A DNA stretch of 22,244 nucleotides, from positions 1-22,244 of the forward strand of contig JBELJZ010000027.1 of NCBI GenBank assembly GCA_042089915.1. Direction: 5' to 3'. This DNA comes from UBA8752 sp002172485 (GTDB lineage: Bacteria > Bacteroidota > Bacteroidia > Flavobacteriales_D > Sanyastnellaceae). Below, in pieces: positions 8,257-16,526 of the stretch. Within the stretch, counting starts at the first letter, position 1, and the number at the start of each line of letters is the position of its first letter. Below the pieces are notes generated by a model. It was not told where the DNA came from. It ran no database searches and saw only the letters and a program-made list of their open reading frames with translations. The position numbers were made by a program, and so were the translations under genes.

Positions 8257-11200
8257 TCAGAAGTTTTCGAGGTCCACGGGCCGCATGACGGCGAACCACT
8301 TGACGATTTTTTCGCCGACACCTGGTGCGTCGACATGGATGATGTGGACGCCACCAGCGATGGGGACGTTTCGATCGTTTTTGAGGTCCCACTCGAGGTA
8401 GGTGAGGGGATCGGCCTTGTCGAAGGTTCGGACGAGGGTACCGCCGATGTTGTAGATGCGGACGGTACAGACTTCCGGCAGTCCGGTGATTTTGACGCGG
8501 TTGTCGAGCTTGGAGGTCTCGTACTGCGAGTAGGCGTAGTACGGGTTGGGCACGACGCGCACGTTGTCGAGGGCGTTGGTCAGGGTGGGGTTGTCCCCGG
8601 TGACGGTGGCCACATTGGCCGTGGAGAAGCGGTACAACGGGTTGTTGTTGTTGGGCGTTCCCTCGGTCTCGTCGATGTCGGAGCGGTCGTGCGCGTAGCG
8701 GCGGTACTGCTTGGCCACGCGGAGTCGGATGCGCGTCTCGGTGGGGATGAGTCCCTGCTCGACGGAGAGCATCTCGAAGTCGGGCTTGACGAAGGCCGAT
8801 CCGACCCAGGTGCATCCGCGCATGGCCTTGCGGTCATCGTTGGATCCGCTGTCGGGACCAAACTTGCCGTAGAGGTACTGGCCGCGGTCGTACGCGGGCA
8901 CACGGGTGTCGTTGTCGTCGGCGTACTGCTGGTTGCGGAAGACGTAGATCCAGTGCTGTCCAGCGGCGTAGACGTTGCCGAGTCCGCCGGAGATGCGGGA
9001 GGACGGGTTCCAGATCATGTCGTCGCCGTTGTCGGCAGCGGCCCAGGAGTCTTCACCGAAGGCCATGTTGAGGCGCTCACCGGTTCCGACGTCGATGGCG
9101 TATCCGGGGAACCACCCCATGCCGAAGGGCTGCTGCCCGTTGAGGGTGGCGTTGAAGGGGTCGCCGCCTTCAGCCACGGTGCGACCGTTCTTGTCGACGG
9201 AGGCGTGGCGGCGGAGGCCCATCTTCTCCGGAGACCCGAGCGGGGTGTCCATGTCTTGTGCAAGGTCCTCGTTGGGCTGCATTTCGAAGACGGGGCAACG
9301 TGTCCAGAGCGACTTGTCGGAGGTCAGGACGACGTCGACGTTGTTGGTGCCCGGCACGGCATCGGTGATGGGGCCGAGGTTGCCGTCGAGGCCGTCGATG
9401 GTCGGCGCCACGGTCGGGTAGGGTGCGGAAGACCCGTCTTCGAAGGTGACGTCAGCGGTCCAGGACACGAGCGGGTACGGGGCCCACGTGCCGAAGAGCA
9501 CGCCCTCCCAGAGCTCGCTTTCGTCGATGGGGTCACCGGGCTTGAAGTCGTCGAAGACGGCCTCTTCCTCCGGCGTCTGGTCGGGGGTTTCCTGGGCACC
9601 GGAGCGGATCCAGTTGAGCTCGTTTCCGAGGCCTTCCCCGTCGGAGATGCCAAAGAACCACGGCATTTCGGGATCGGCGAACTCGATGGTGCTCTCGAGG
9701 GGCTCGGTGAACTTGCCGTCGTTGCCGTACTCGTACTGCTCCCAGGTGATGGCCAGACCCCAGTCGAGCAGGAGCTGCTCGTTGCGGATGGAGATGGCAT
9801 CGGAGGAGGTGCGGACGGCGCCAGCGTCGTTGTCCGGGTCGTCGTCGCTCAGCCAAGTGAGGTTGGTCAACGTCCAGAAGCACTCGTCGGCATCGTCCTC
9901 GGGGTCGAGGTCCTCGTTGCCGAGGGCGAGGGCGAGTTCGAACTCGGCGTTGGGGACGGAGAGGGGGTCGACGACGCGCACGGCGACGGGACCGGCTCCG
10001 GCCTCATACTCGAGCTCGGCGATGAAGTTGTCGGCGAGAATCTTGGCCTCACTCTCGCGGGTGATGTCGATGACGTGGGTGCCGTTGCCCTTTCCGGAGA
10101 TGCGGGTCATGGCCACGCCGTCGCCATAGGAGGCAGCTTCAATCGTGCCCCCAGCCTCGGTCACCGGCGGGTGCGGGGAACCGCTGTAGGTCCGGATGGA
10201 CCCCACGGCCGCCTTACGAGAAGCAAGGAACTGCTTGCTCTGACCGGTCAGCAGGACGGGATCGTACGGCTCGTATTGGTTGTAGCCATATGCCACAGCC
10301 ATGAAGTAGTACGTCTTGTAATTGACGAGGCGGTTGTCGCCTTGCGCGAAAGCATCGAGAGTGACACGGAAACTGTGGCGGATGCCCTCGTTCTCTCCGT
10401 TGACCATCAGGGAAGGAACCGGCAAGCCCATGTCGGGATCCTGGTCGTAGTTGATGATCATGTCGATGTCGTCCTGGACGTCCACCTGGGCGATGAGGCG
10501 GGCGGCCTCCACGTCGTTGAGCTCGTCTGGACCGACTTCGTTGTCGCGGAGTTGGTAGATCTGGTAGCCCTGGAAGACGTAGCTGCGGTCCGCACTGTCG
10601 AGCGGCTCACCAGCTGAGTTGAACTCCGGGGTGCCCGGGTCAAACTTCGTATAGCCTTCCTGGTAGTTGTTGGAGATCGGGTTGTCGTTGGTCAGGTACA
10701 GGATCAATTCCTTGTCCAATTCCTGCACGGTGACGTCCGGTGCGTCGGGACCGGAGACGATCTCGAAGCAGTTGTCGAACAGGGCCTGCGCTTTGTCGTC
10801 GGCGATGCGCATCAGCTCCACGGAAGCGAAGGGGTCACCGGCCGTGGCCCGCGCCCAGACCACACCCATGGTGATGTTGTTGTAGTCGCCCGGCTCCAGC
10901 GTGAACGGTCCGGCAGCCTGGATGAAGCGGCGGTCTGCAGCGGGGTTGCCGGCGGTCTGCTCCGTCCACGGGTCCACGTTGATGCCGCCCGTGCCCCAGG
11001 CATTGGGGTCGGTGTCGCCAGGAAACATGTAGTCACAGGCCGTCTCGGAATCGGAAATGCCTTGACCTCCGTAGGTCATCTTCTGGCCATTCTTCCAGAT
11101 GCCGTTCATGTAGTTGTAGTAGTGGACTGGCGTGGTGGGCTCTCCGTTGATCGGGTCTCCGGAGTTGTTGTAGTAGACGAAGCGGCGCATGCCGAAACGT

Positions 11201-12450
11201 TCATTGTCGGCCACCCCATCGCCGTAGCCGATGCCGATGCCGCGGTACGGAATGCCGAGGCTGTCCTGAGCGTCGGAGAAGTCGAGGGTGAGCGGGTTGT
11301 CGAGGCTGTCGGCGTCTTGGTAGGGACCTTCGAAGAAATCCACACCCACAGCCGGCGGGTTCTCGCCATAGCCATTGGCGCCACAATTCTCGTCGTTGGC
11401 GTCGCCATTGTAGCAGTAACCCAGACCGCGCTGGACGTCACAACCGACGTAGTCGTCGTTGTAGCATCCGAGGTCGGCGTCGACCCAGGATCCGAAGTAG
11501 GTGTTCGACAACGTCTGCGTGCCCTGGTTGATGAGCACGTAGTTGTAGAACGTCATGTTGTTGATCTCGTCGTTCGTGCTGAACGCAAAGGCCTGCGCTC
11601 GGATCTCCATGCCGATGGGCTCGCCCTGCGACTCGGAGTGCACATTGCCCTTGTCGTTGAAGATCCAGAAGAAGTTCTGGTCACCATACAGCGGCACGGG
11701 ATCCTCACGGCGGCGGTTCTTGCAGTCGATTTCCTGTAGGAAGTCGTACCAGGGGTAGTCGCCGAGGGATGGATCGTAGAAGCCGTCGCCGTCGAAGTCG
11801 TAAAAGGGGGCGAGGTAGAAGTCCTGACCGAGGGCGGTGTTGCCCATGGCAGGATAATCGTAGAAGCTGCTCGGGATGGCATAGCCGTCGGGGAACTCCT
11901 CGTCTACCGTACCGGCGGTCACGGCCTCAAAGTACTGGCGGTGGCGCTCGCTGTCGGCGCGGGTGGTGGTGAAGAACCGGTCGTACTCGTTGCAGGTCGA
12001 CTCGTCCACTTCGGCCGCGCCGTCGTTGGTCAGGGGGCCGGGCCAGTAGTCGTTTCCGGAAGCGCGGAACTTGATGGCCGCGAGCTTCAGCTGCTGGTCG
12101 GGGGAGATGCCGCCCATCCACAGCGCGCCGGCGTAGATGGAGTGCACGTTGCCGTCCTTCGGAATCTCATAGGCGGCGTTGCCCTGGGCGCGGTTCTGCC
12201 AGAGGGAGCCTCCGGTTTCGACCAGCGCACGGACGTTGTTCCATTCGAGGTTCTTGAGGGCAGCAGCCGGAGCACACGCAGCCGCGACGGTGCGCAGCTG
12301 GGGGGCAACAGTGCCGTTGCCACCACCGGTGGCGTTGGGTCCGGCGGCTCCAGGGCCGTTCGGTCCGACGTACTTGTAAGCCATGGCGTCACCAGCGGTC
12401 AGGAGGGCGGCGGCGCTCAGGGCGAGGGAGAGGATGCGGTTTCGGGTCAT
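8257..12450 (-). CDS. Large secreted protein A with FlgD/Por-secretion-like C-terminal domain
   Basis: This is a paralogue of protein B, 1397 residues from the ATG at 12450; an in-frame TTG at 12462 would add four residues. The ATG gives a good signal peptide (MTRNRILSLALSAAALLTAG, cut after AMA at 24) followed by a Gly/Pro/Asn-rich linker. The N-terminal half shares the same motif series as B: GNDYWPGPLTNDGAAEVDE, DFDGDGFYDPSLGDYP, FNDKGNVHSES, DDYVGCDVQRGLGYCYNGD. It has many substitutions and several indels relative to B. The 3' 1.9 kb is the repeat shared with gene B, and the protein ends RPVDLENF. It lies 38 bases after the TonB-dependent receptor and 2 bases before the PorV-like gene. 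The substrate or structural role is unknown; a cell-surface location is inferred from the signal peptide, the C-terminal domain and the neighbours. Confidence 0.85.
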   Translation of the reverse strand: MTRNRILSLALSAAALLTAGDAMAYKYVGPNGPGAAGPNATGGGNGTVAPQLRTVAAACAPAAALKNLEWNNVRALVETGGSLWQNRAQGNAAYEIPKDGNVHSIYAGALWMGGISPDQQLKLAAIKFRASGNDYWPGPLTNDGAAEVDESTCNEYDRFFTTTRADSERHRQYFEAVTAGTVDEEFPDGYAIPSSFYDYPAMGNTALGQDFYLAPFYDFDGDGFYDPSLGDYPWYDFLQEIDCKNRRREDPVPLYGDQNFFWIFNDKGNVHSESQGEPIGMEIRAQAFAFSTNDEINNMTFYNYVLINQGTQTLSNTYFGSWVDADLGCYNDDYVGCDVQRGLGYCYNGDANDENCGANGYGENPPAVGVDFFEGPYQDADSLDNPLTLDFSDAQDSLGIPYRGIGIGYGDGVADNERFGMRRFVYYNNSGDPINGEPTTPVHYYNYMNGIWKNGQKMTYGGQGISDSETACDYMFPGDTDPNAWGTGGINVDPWTEQTAGNPAADRRFIQAAGPFTLEPGDYNNITMGVVWARATAGDPFASVELMRIADDKAQALFDNCFEIVSGPDAPDVTVQELDKELILYLTNDNPISNNYQEGYTKFDPGTPEFNSAGEPLDSADRSYVFQGYQIYQLRDNEVGPDELNDVEAARLIAQVDVQDDIDMIINYDQDPDMGLPVPSLMVNGENEGIRHSFRVTLDAFAQGDNRLVNYKTYYFMAVAYGYNQYEPYDPVLLTGQSKQFLASRKAAVGSIRTYSGSPHPPVTEAGGTIEAASYGDGVAMTRISGKGNGTHVIDITRESEAKILADNFIAELEYEAGAGPVAVRVVDPLSVPNAEFELALALGNEDLDPEDDADECFWTLTNLTWLSDDDPDNDAGAVRTSSDAISIRNEQLLLDWGLAITWEQYEYGNDGKFTEPLESTIEFADPEMPWFFGISDGEGLGNELNWIRSGAQETPDQTPEEEAVFDDFKPGDPIDESELWEGVLFGTWAPYPLVSWTADVTFEDGSSAPYPTVAPTIDGLDGNLGPITDAVPGTNNVDVVLTSDKSLWTRCPVFEMQPNEDLAQDMDTPLGSPEKMGLRRHASVDKNGRTVAEGGDPFNATLNGQQPFGMGWFPGYAIDVGTGERLNMAFGEDSWAAADNGDDMIWNPSSRISGGLGNVYAAGQHWIYVFRNQQYADDNDTRVPAYDRGQYLYGKFGPDSGSNDDRKAMRGCTWVGSAFVKPDFEMLSVEQGLIPTETRIRLRVAKQYRRYAHDRSDIDETEGTPNNNNPLYRFSTANVATVTGDNPTLTNALDNVRVVPNPYYAYSQYETSKLDNRVKITGLPEVCTVRIYNIGGTLVRTFDKADPLTYLEWDLKNDRNVPIAGGVHIIHVDAPGVGEKIVKWFAVMRPVDLENF
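8267..10176 (-). repeat. 1,910-bp direct repeat, copy 2 (3' part of gene A)
   Basis: This is the second copy of the segment at 3020-4929, in the same orientation and the same reading frame (offset 5,247 = 3 x 1749). It covers the C-terminal ~636 codons of protein A. Sequences outside it, inside the same genes, are related but clearly diverged, so the boundary of identity at 10176 is sharp. Confidence 0.93.
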
Positions 12451-12488
12451 CTGATGAATCAACTCGAGGTTCTACTACCGGGTTGCGC

Positions 12489-15400
12489 TTAGAAGTCCAG
12501 CTTGACGCCCAAACGGACGGTGCGTGGAACTCCGAGGTTGAAGGGGTTGTCGACGTACATGCCGTAGTAGTTGCGGTATGCGTCGGGGTCGTTTTTGGTC
12601 TCGATCTGCGGCTGGTACTGCGCAGCGGCGAGGTAGCCATCGTCGTCCGGGGTGCCGGTGAAGCGGTACACGCCGGTGATGTTGCGGGTGTTCAGCAGGT
12701 TGGTGATCCAGAAGTACACGTTGAGGTAAGCCTTCTTGGCGTCCTCTCCTTCGCCGAACGTGAGCTCGAAGCTCTTGTCGATGTTGGTGTTGAGGGTGAA
12801 CTGCCAAGGGAGGCGGCTGCCGTTGAGGCTGCCCTCGGTGGACGGGCTGATCTCTCCGGTGATCGGCGTCGGGAACACCTGCGAGGTGTACGGCGTGCCG
12901 GAACCGAGGTTGGTGATCAGGTTGAATCCGGTGTTGGCGAAGATTTGCGACTTGCCGATGACCGGACCGTTGTAGGCATCACCGGAACCGTAGCGGTAGT
13001 CCACGTTGAAGACGATGCGGTGGCGCTGGTCGTAGTTCAACGGGTTGATGCTCCGCAGGTTCGGAAGGCCGGCGTTGATGAGCGCCAGGGCGGTGCTCGT
13101 CGTGGAACCGGTACCGTCGGCGAACTGCAACGTGTAGTTGGCGTTCATCCGGACGTTGCCGGTGCGGCGGAGGTCGTAGCTGACCGTCAAGCCCTTGACC
13201 GTTCCGAAGTCGAGGTTGCCGAAGGCGCGGTATGGGCGGGGGAAGGCGCCGGTGAAGTTCCGCACCTGAATCATGTCACGGAGCTCCTTGTAGAAGGCCT
13301 CGAGCTTCAGGCTGGAGGTCTTGCTGAGCACCTGCTGGAAACCGATGGAGTAGTCCACCGTCTTCTCCGGGCGGAGGTTCGGGTTGGCGATGAGCGCGTC
13401 CCGGTTCCGCATGAAGAGGTAGTCGATCGGGCTGAAGCGGATGTTGGACGTCGGGCGCTGCGTCAGGATGTCGTAGTGCGCGAAGAAGACGGCCTCATCG
13501 GAGATGTTGAAGGAGAACGAAATCCGCGGCATCAGGTTGACCTGCGGCTCGTAATCGCGGAACGCGTTGGAGGTGAGCGGCGCGTCGGGGTCGGTTTGCA
13601 GCCATGGGGCGGGGTACACCTCGTTGACAGCGAGCACATCCGGGTCCTGCACCTCAGTACCGGCGGCGTTGAACCACGTGTCGCCCGTGCGGTAACCCAC
13701 CACGCTGGTGGGGTTGTCGTAGGCATCCACGTAGACGGCGTAGTCGTCTCCGATGTTTTCGGGCACCGTGTAGTTCGGGTCGAGGTCGCCGAGGAGGGAG
13801 CCCGTCACGTCACCGACTCGGTAGGCTTCGCCAATGATGTACGGATCCTCCGGCACCGGTTGGTTGGCATCGAAGCGGTCCACACGCAAGCCAACGTTGA
13901 AGATGATGTCGTCAAACGTGAATTTGTCCATCACGAAGCCCGCGATGTAGATCGGCTCGTAGGCGCCGATGGGGCGCGTGCGGTAGCCGTTGTCGTTGGT
14001 CTCGTTGAAGAAGTCCTCGATGGTCGGGCGGCCACTCAGGGAGTTGCCGTGGTGGTCGAATCCGCCATAGGTCACGTAGTTCGAACCCTGGTTTAGCAGG
14101 TCGTCCGCACCAAACATGGAGATGTCAAGGTTGTTCGGGTCGAGGGCGTCGACGTTGATGTAGTCGTTGCCGTCGGGGTCAAGGCCGAGGGATTCGCGCA
14201 GGTTGCGGTCAAACTCGAACTGGTTGTCACCGATGAGGCGGTCGTACGTCACGTAGTAGTTCGTACCGATGTTGGTGACCGTCGAGTCGCTTGTGTCGAT
14301 CTCTTTGATGTGGCTGTTGGCCGTCAAGCGCGCCAGGGTCCACAGTCCCACCGGAGCCACACTGTAGAAGGCGTCACGGCGCTGCTCGTATTCGAAACCG
14401 AGCTGGATGGCGTGGTCGCCGATGTCCGCGGAGCCCGAGGCCGATACGCGGAACTGGCGGTTGTCAAACTTGCTGAAGCCATTGCTCTGACTGCCGTAGT
14501 AGCTCCACAGTCCATAGGTGGACGGGGCGCCCTGTCCGTTGAGGAGGGCGTTGTTCTGCACGGTTAGCAGGTTGTCGTACGGCCCGTCGAAGAAGGGGCT
14601 GTATGGTTCGCGGTCAAACAGATTGAAGTATTGCTGCGTGATGGCGGCGAGCTCGGGGTTGAATTGGCTCGGGTTGAAGTACACCGCGGTGTCCTCCCAA
14701 CCGACGTGGCGGAAGACGTCTGCCCCCCGATCGTACTGGTAGCTGTTCTGCTGGGACACATTGAAGCGGCCGAGGTGGCCGTACTTCATGAGGTCGTCCC
14801 CGTGGGTGTCGTCTTCGGTGCGGCCGGTGTTCTGGGTGAAGTCGACCATCACCTGGTAGAACACGTTGCGCAGTCCACCCTGCTCTTCGCCCTCCTCGGC
14901 TTGGAAGCGTTGGGAGAACTTGGCGTAAGCGCGCCAGTTGAGGTTGGTGGACAAGGAGTTGTTTTCCCAGTTCATCAAGCTGTTGGCGTAGCTGAAGTTG
15001 CGGCCGCGGTTGAAGAGGCCTGTACCACCGAAGGTCAAGCTGACCGTCTCGGAGGTGTTGACGTCGATCTTGGCGACGAGCTGGGCGCTCGTGTTGGCGG
15101 CGTTCAGACGGGTCGGCACGGCCTCGAAGGCGTCCGGCGTCAGGAAGTCGGCATTGTATAGCGCGCCGTTGATGTCACCGGTGGACAGGTCGATGTTCTG
15201 GCGCAGCGGGTTGGCAATGAGCTCCTGGCGGACGCTCTCCTTCATGCGGTTGAGCCCTCCAAACGTCGGACGGCCGTCGTAGTTGCTGGTGAAGTTGCCC
15301 GTGAGGAACAAGCCGAGCAGCGGCCGACCTCGGGTGCCGTCTTCGTTCTTGGCGAAGGCGATTGGACCGGAAATGGTGGCCTCCGCGAGGTTGTAGCCGT

Positions 15401-16247
15401 ACTTGTCGAGGCCCACACTTTGGTCGTCGCCGATGGGCAATCCGGAGCTGATGACTTCCGCACCACCAAACCACTTGGAGCTGGAGTTCCGCAGGGAGAT
15501 GCTGATCACACCACCCGTCACGTCACCGATGTTGGCCGGAATGCCACCCGTGATCACGCTCACCTCCTCGATGGCGCTCTTCGGCAGGGCGCTGGATCCG
15601 CGGACCTTCACACCGTCGATGTAGTACCATGTGGAGCTCGTCCGCGCACCGCGGATGGACACGCCACCACCGGTACCCGTCGTGCCCACACCGGCCACCG
15701 TCGTGGCCACGGCCAGCGCGTCACGACCGGGGAGCTTCTCGATGTCTTCCCGCGTCACGGTGCCACCGGATGCACCGCCATCGCGGTCAATCAGCGGCAC
15801 GGTGTATTCCACGACCTCGGCTTCGTCCATCATCACCCCCGCCCCGAGCGTGGCATTGACGAACTGGATCTTGTTCGCAGTCACCTTGACGCCGGTCACC
15901 TTCTTCGGCGTGTAGCCGACGAAGCTGAACACCACGTCGTACGATCCGGGGTTGATCGGCTTGATGGTGTACTCACCGTCGAAGTCGGTGTTGCCACCGG
16001 TCACCTGGTTGCCGTTGAGGAAGAGGACGACGTTGACGAACGGGAGCAGCTCTCCAGTTTCGACGTCGGTCACTTTTCCCTTCAGCGTTCCGGAGCCGGA
16101 CTGCGCCATGGCGGCGGTCGGCTGGAACAACACCGCCAAAAGCAGGGCGGCGATGCCAAGGAGGGGACGGAAGATGGCGCCGGCCGCAGTGGAGCGGCCG
16201 GAATGGGGGGCGGTTGCGGCAAAAGCCGTCATGGTCTGTGGCGTCAT
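12489..16247 (-). CDS. TonB-dependent receptor with N-terminal CarboxypepD regulatory-like domain
   Basis: This is a 1252-residue outer-membrane receptor of the kind that takes up or binds ligands using TonB energy. The hydrophobic core LLGIAALLLAVLF of the signal peptide ends at AMA (48). It is followed by a CarboxypepD_reg-like Ig domain (about 54-135: GTLKGKVTDVETGELLPFVN, NTDFDGEYTI, YDVVFSFVGY). A plug domain follows (about 145-255: VTREDIEKLPGRDALAV, GGGVSIRGARTSSTWYYIDG, GGVISISL). The long barrel ends in RTVRLGVKLDF, with the terminal aromatic residue of outer-membrane barrels. The frame also opens with GTG at 16262, giving the tandem start MTPRF-MTPQTM; I prefer the ATG at 16247 because the GTG would leave almost no leader after the weak promoter candidate. 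It is first in the operon with A, the PorV-like gene and B. The ligand is unknown, and no SusD-like partner is present in the window. Confidence 0.9.
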   Translation of the reverse strand: MTPQTMTAFAATAPHSGRSTAAGAIFRPLLGIAALLLAVLFQPTAAMAQSGSGTLKGKVTDVETGELLPFVNVVLFLNGNQVTGGNTDFDGEYTIKPINPGSYDVVFSFVGYTPKKVTGVKVTANKIQFVNATLGAGVMMDEAEVVEYTVPLIDRDGGASGGTVTREDIEKLPGRDALAVATTVAGVGTTGTGGGVSIRGARTSSTWYYIDGVKVRGSSALPKSAIEEVSVITGGIPANIGDVTGGVISISLRNSSSKWFGGAEVISSGLPIGDDQSVGLDKYGYNLAEATISGPIAFAKNEDGTRGRPLLGLFLTGNFTSNYDGRPTFGGLNRMKESVRQELIANPLRQNIDLSTGDINGALYNADFLTPDAFEAVPTRLNAANTSAQLVAKIDVNTSETVSLTFGGTGLFNRGRNFSYANSLMNWENNSLSTNLNWRAYAKFSQRFQAEEGEEQGGLRNVFYQVMVDFTQNTGRTEDDTHGDDLMKYGHLGRFNVSQQNSYQYDRGADVFRHVGWEDTAVYFNPSQFNPELAAITQQYFNLFDREPYSPFFDGPYDNLLTVQNNALLNGQGAPSTYGLWSYYGSQSNGFSKFDNRQFRVSASGSADIGDHAIQLGFEYEQRRDAFYSVAPVGLWTLARLTANSHIKEIDTSDSTVTNIGTNYYVTYDRLIGDNQFEFDRNLRESLGLDPDGNDYINVDALDPNNLDISMFGADDLLNQGSNYVTYGGFDHHGNSLSGRPTIEDFFNETNDNGYRTRPIGAYEPIYIAGFVMDKFTFDDIIFNVGLRVDRFDANQPVPEDPYIIGEAYRVGDVTGSLLGDLDPNYTVPENIGDDYAVYVDAYDNPTSVVGYRTGDTWFNAAGTEVQDPDVLAVNEVYPAPWLQTDPDAPLTSNAFRDYEPQVNLMPRISFSFNISDEAVFFAHYDILTQRPTSNIRFSPIDYLFMRNRDALIANPNLRPEKTVDYSIGFQQVLSKTSSLKLEAFYKELRDMIQVRNFTGAFPRPYRAFGNLDFGTVKGLTVSYDLRRTGNVRMNANYTLQFADGTGSTTSTALALINAGLPNLRSINPLNYDQRHRIVFNVDYRYGSGDAYNGPVIGKSQIFANTGFNLITNLGSGTPYTSQVFPTPITGEISPSTEGSLNGSRLPWQFTLNTNIDKSFELTFGEGEDAKKAYLNVYFWITNLLNTRNITGVYRFTGTPDDDGYLAAAQYQPQIETKNDPDAYRNYYGMYVDNPFNLGVPRTVRLGVKLDF

Positions 16248-16278
16248 GAATCGCGGGGTCACACAGGTTTCTCAGCCG

Positions 16279-16286
16279 GCAATATA
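16279..16286 (-). promoter_or_regulatory. Possible -7 element for the TonB-receptor operon
   Basis: The 115-base gap between the small ORF ending at 16378 and the receptor holds TATATTGC on the minus strand, a partial match to TAnnTTTG. It lies about 31 bases before the ATG at 16247. No TTTG-type -33 element is visible at the usual spacing, so this is only a candidate. Confidence 0.2.
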
Positions 16287-16377
16287 GCGCACAAGCATTC
16301 ACTCATTTTGGGAAACGGAATGGGCGCCGATGCCGGTCGTCTACAAGGCTCAACGCGGCGGCCACCGGGGGGGTTGC

Positions 16378-16524
16378 TCAGTCGAGCAGGGCCGCCACCT
16401 CGCCCGCGAGCCACTCCGAATACAGCTCAGCGCCGACCCCGCGGAGGTGGCGGTGCGTCGCGAACCAGCACAGTCCGAAGACAATTGGCAAGAAGACCAG
16501 GAACTCAGCGATATCGAAGAGCAT
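16378..16524 (-). pseudogene. 48-codon ORF resembling only the N-terminus of an MBOAT O-acyltransferase
   Basis: A short ATG-to-TGA frame starts 2 bases after the polymerase stop codon. Its first residues, MLFDIAEFLVFLPIVFGLCW, look like the opening of MBOAT/AlgI-type acyltransferases (family pattern MLFNS.EFL.FLPIVF..YWF), which O-acetylate polysaccharides. After THRHLR the similarity ends, and the frame stops at residue 48, against several hundred residues and many membrane spans in a working enzyme. I therefore read it as a truncated remnant. It could instead be a real one-span membrane peptide translated by coupling to the polymerase gene. The rest of an MBOAT gene is not visible downstream, where the receptor operon begins. 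Confidence 0.5.
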
Positions 16525-16526
16525 GG

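Noticed and set aside
8255..8815. Upstream extension of the PorV-like frame into gene A
   Set aside because: The extension is an out-of-frame reading of gene A's repeat and appears again, without the PorV-like part, at 2963-3568. The signal peptide starts at 8254.
3020..10176. A transposon or insertion sequence as the cause of the 1.9-kb repeat
   Set aside because: The repeat is wholly coding, in frame with both large genes, has no transposase and I see no terminal inverted repeats at its ends.
8335..10617. 760-codon + strand frame across gene A
   Set aside because: It repeats the antisense translation of the direct repeat and has the same biased composition; no independent evidence of coding.
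12483..14096. 537-codon + strand frame across the TonB-dependent receptor
   Set aside because: Antisense to the barrel-coding region, with Val/Gly/Glu-rich composition and no recognisable domain.
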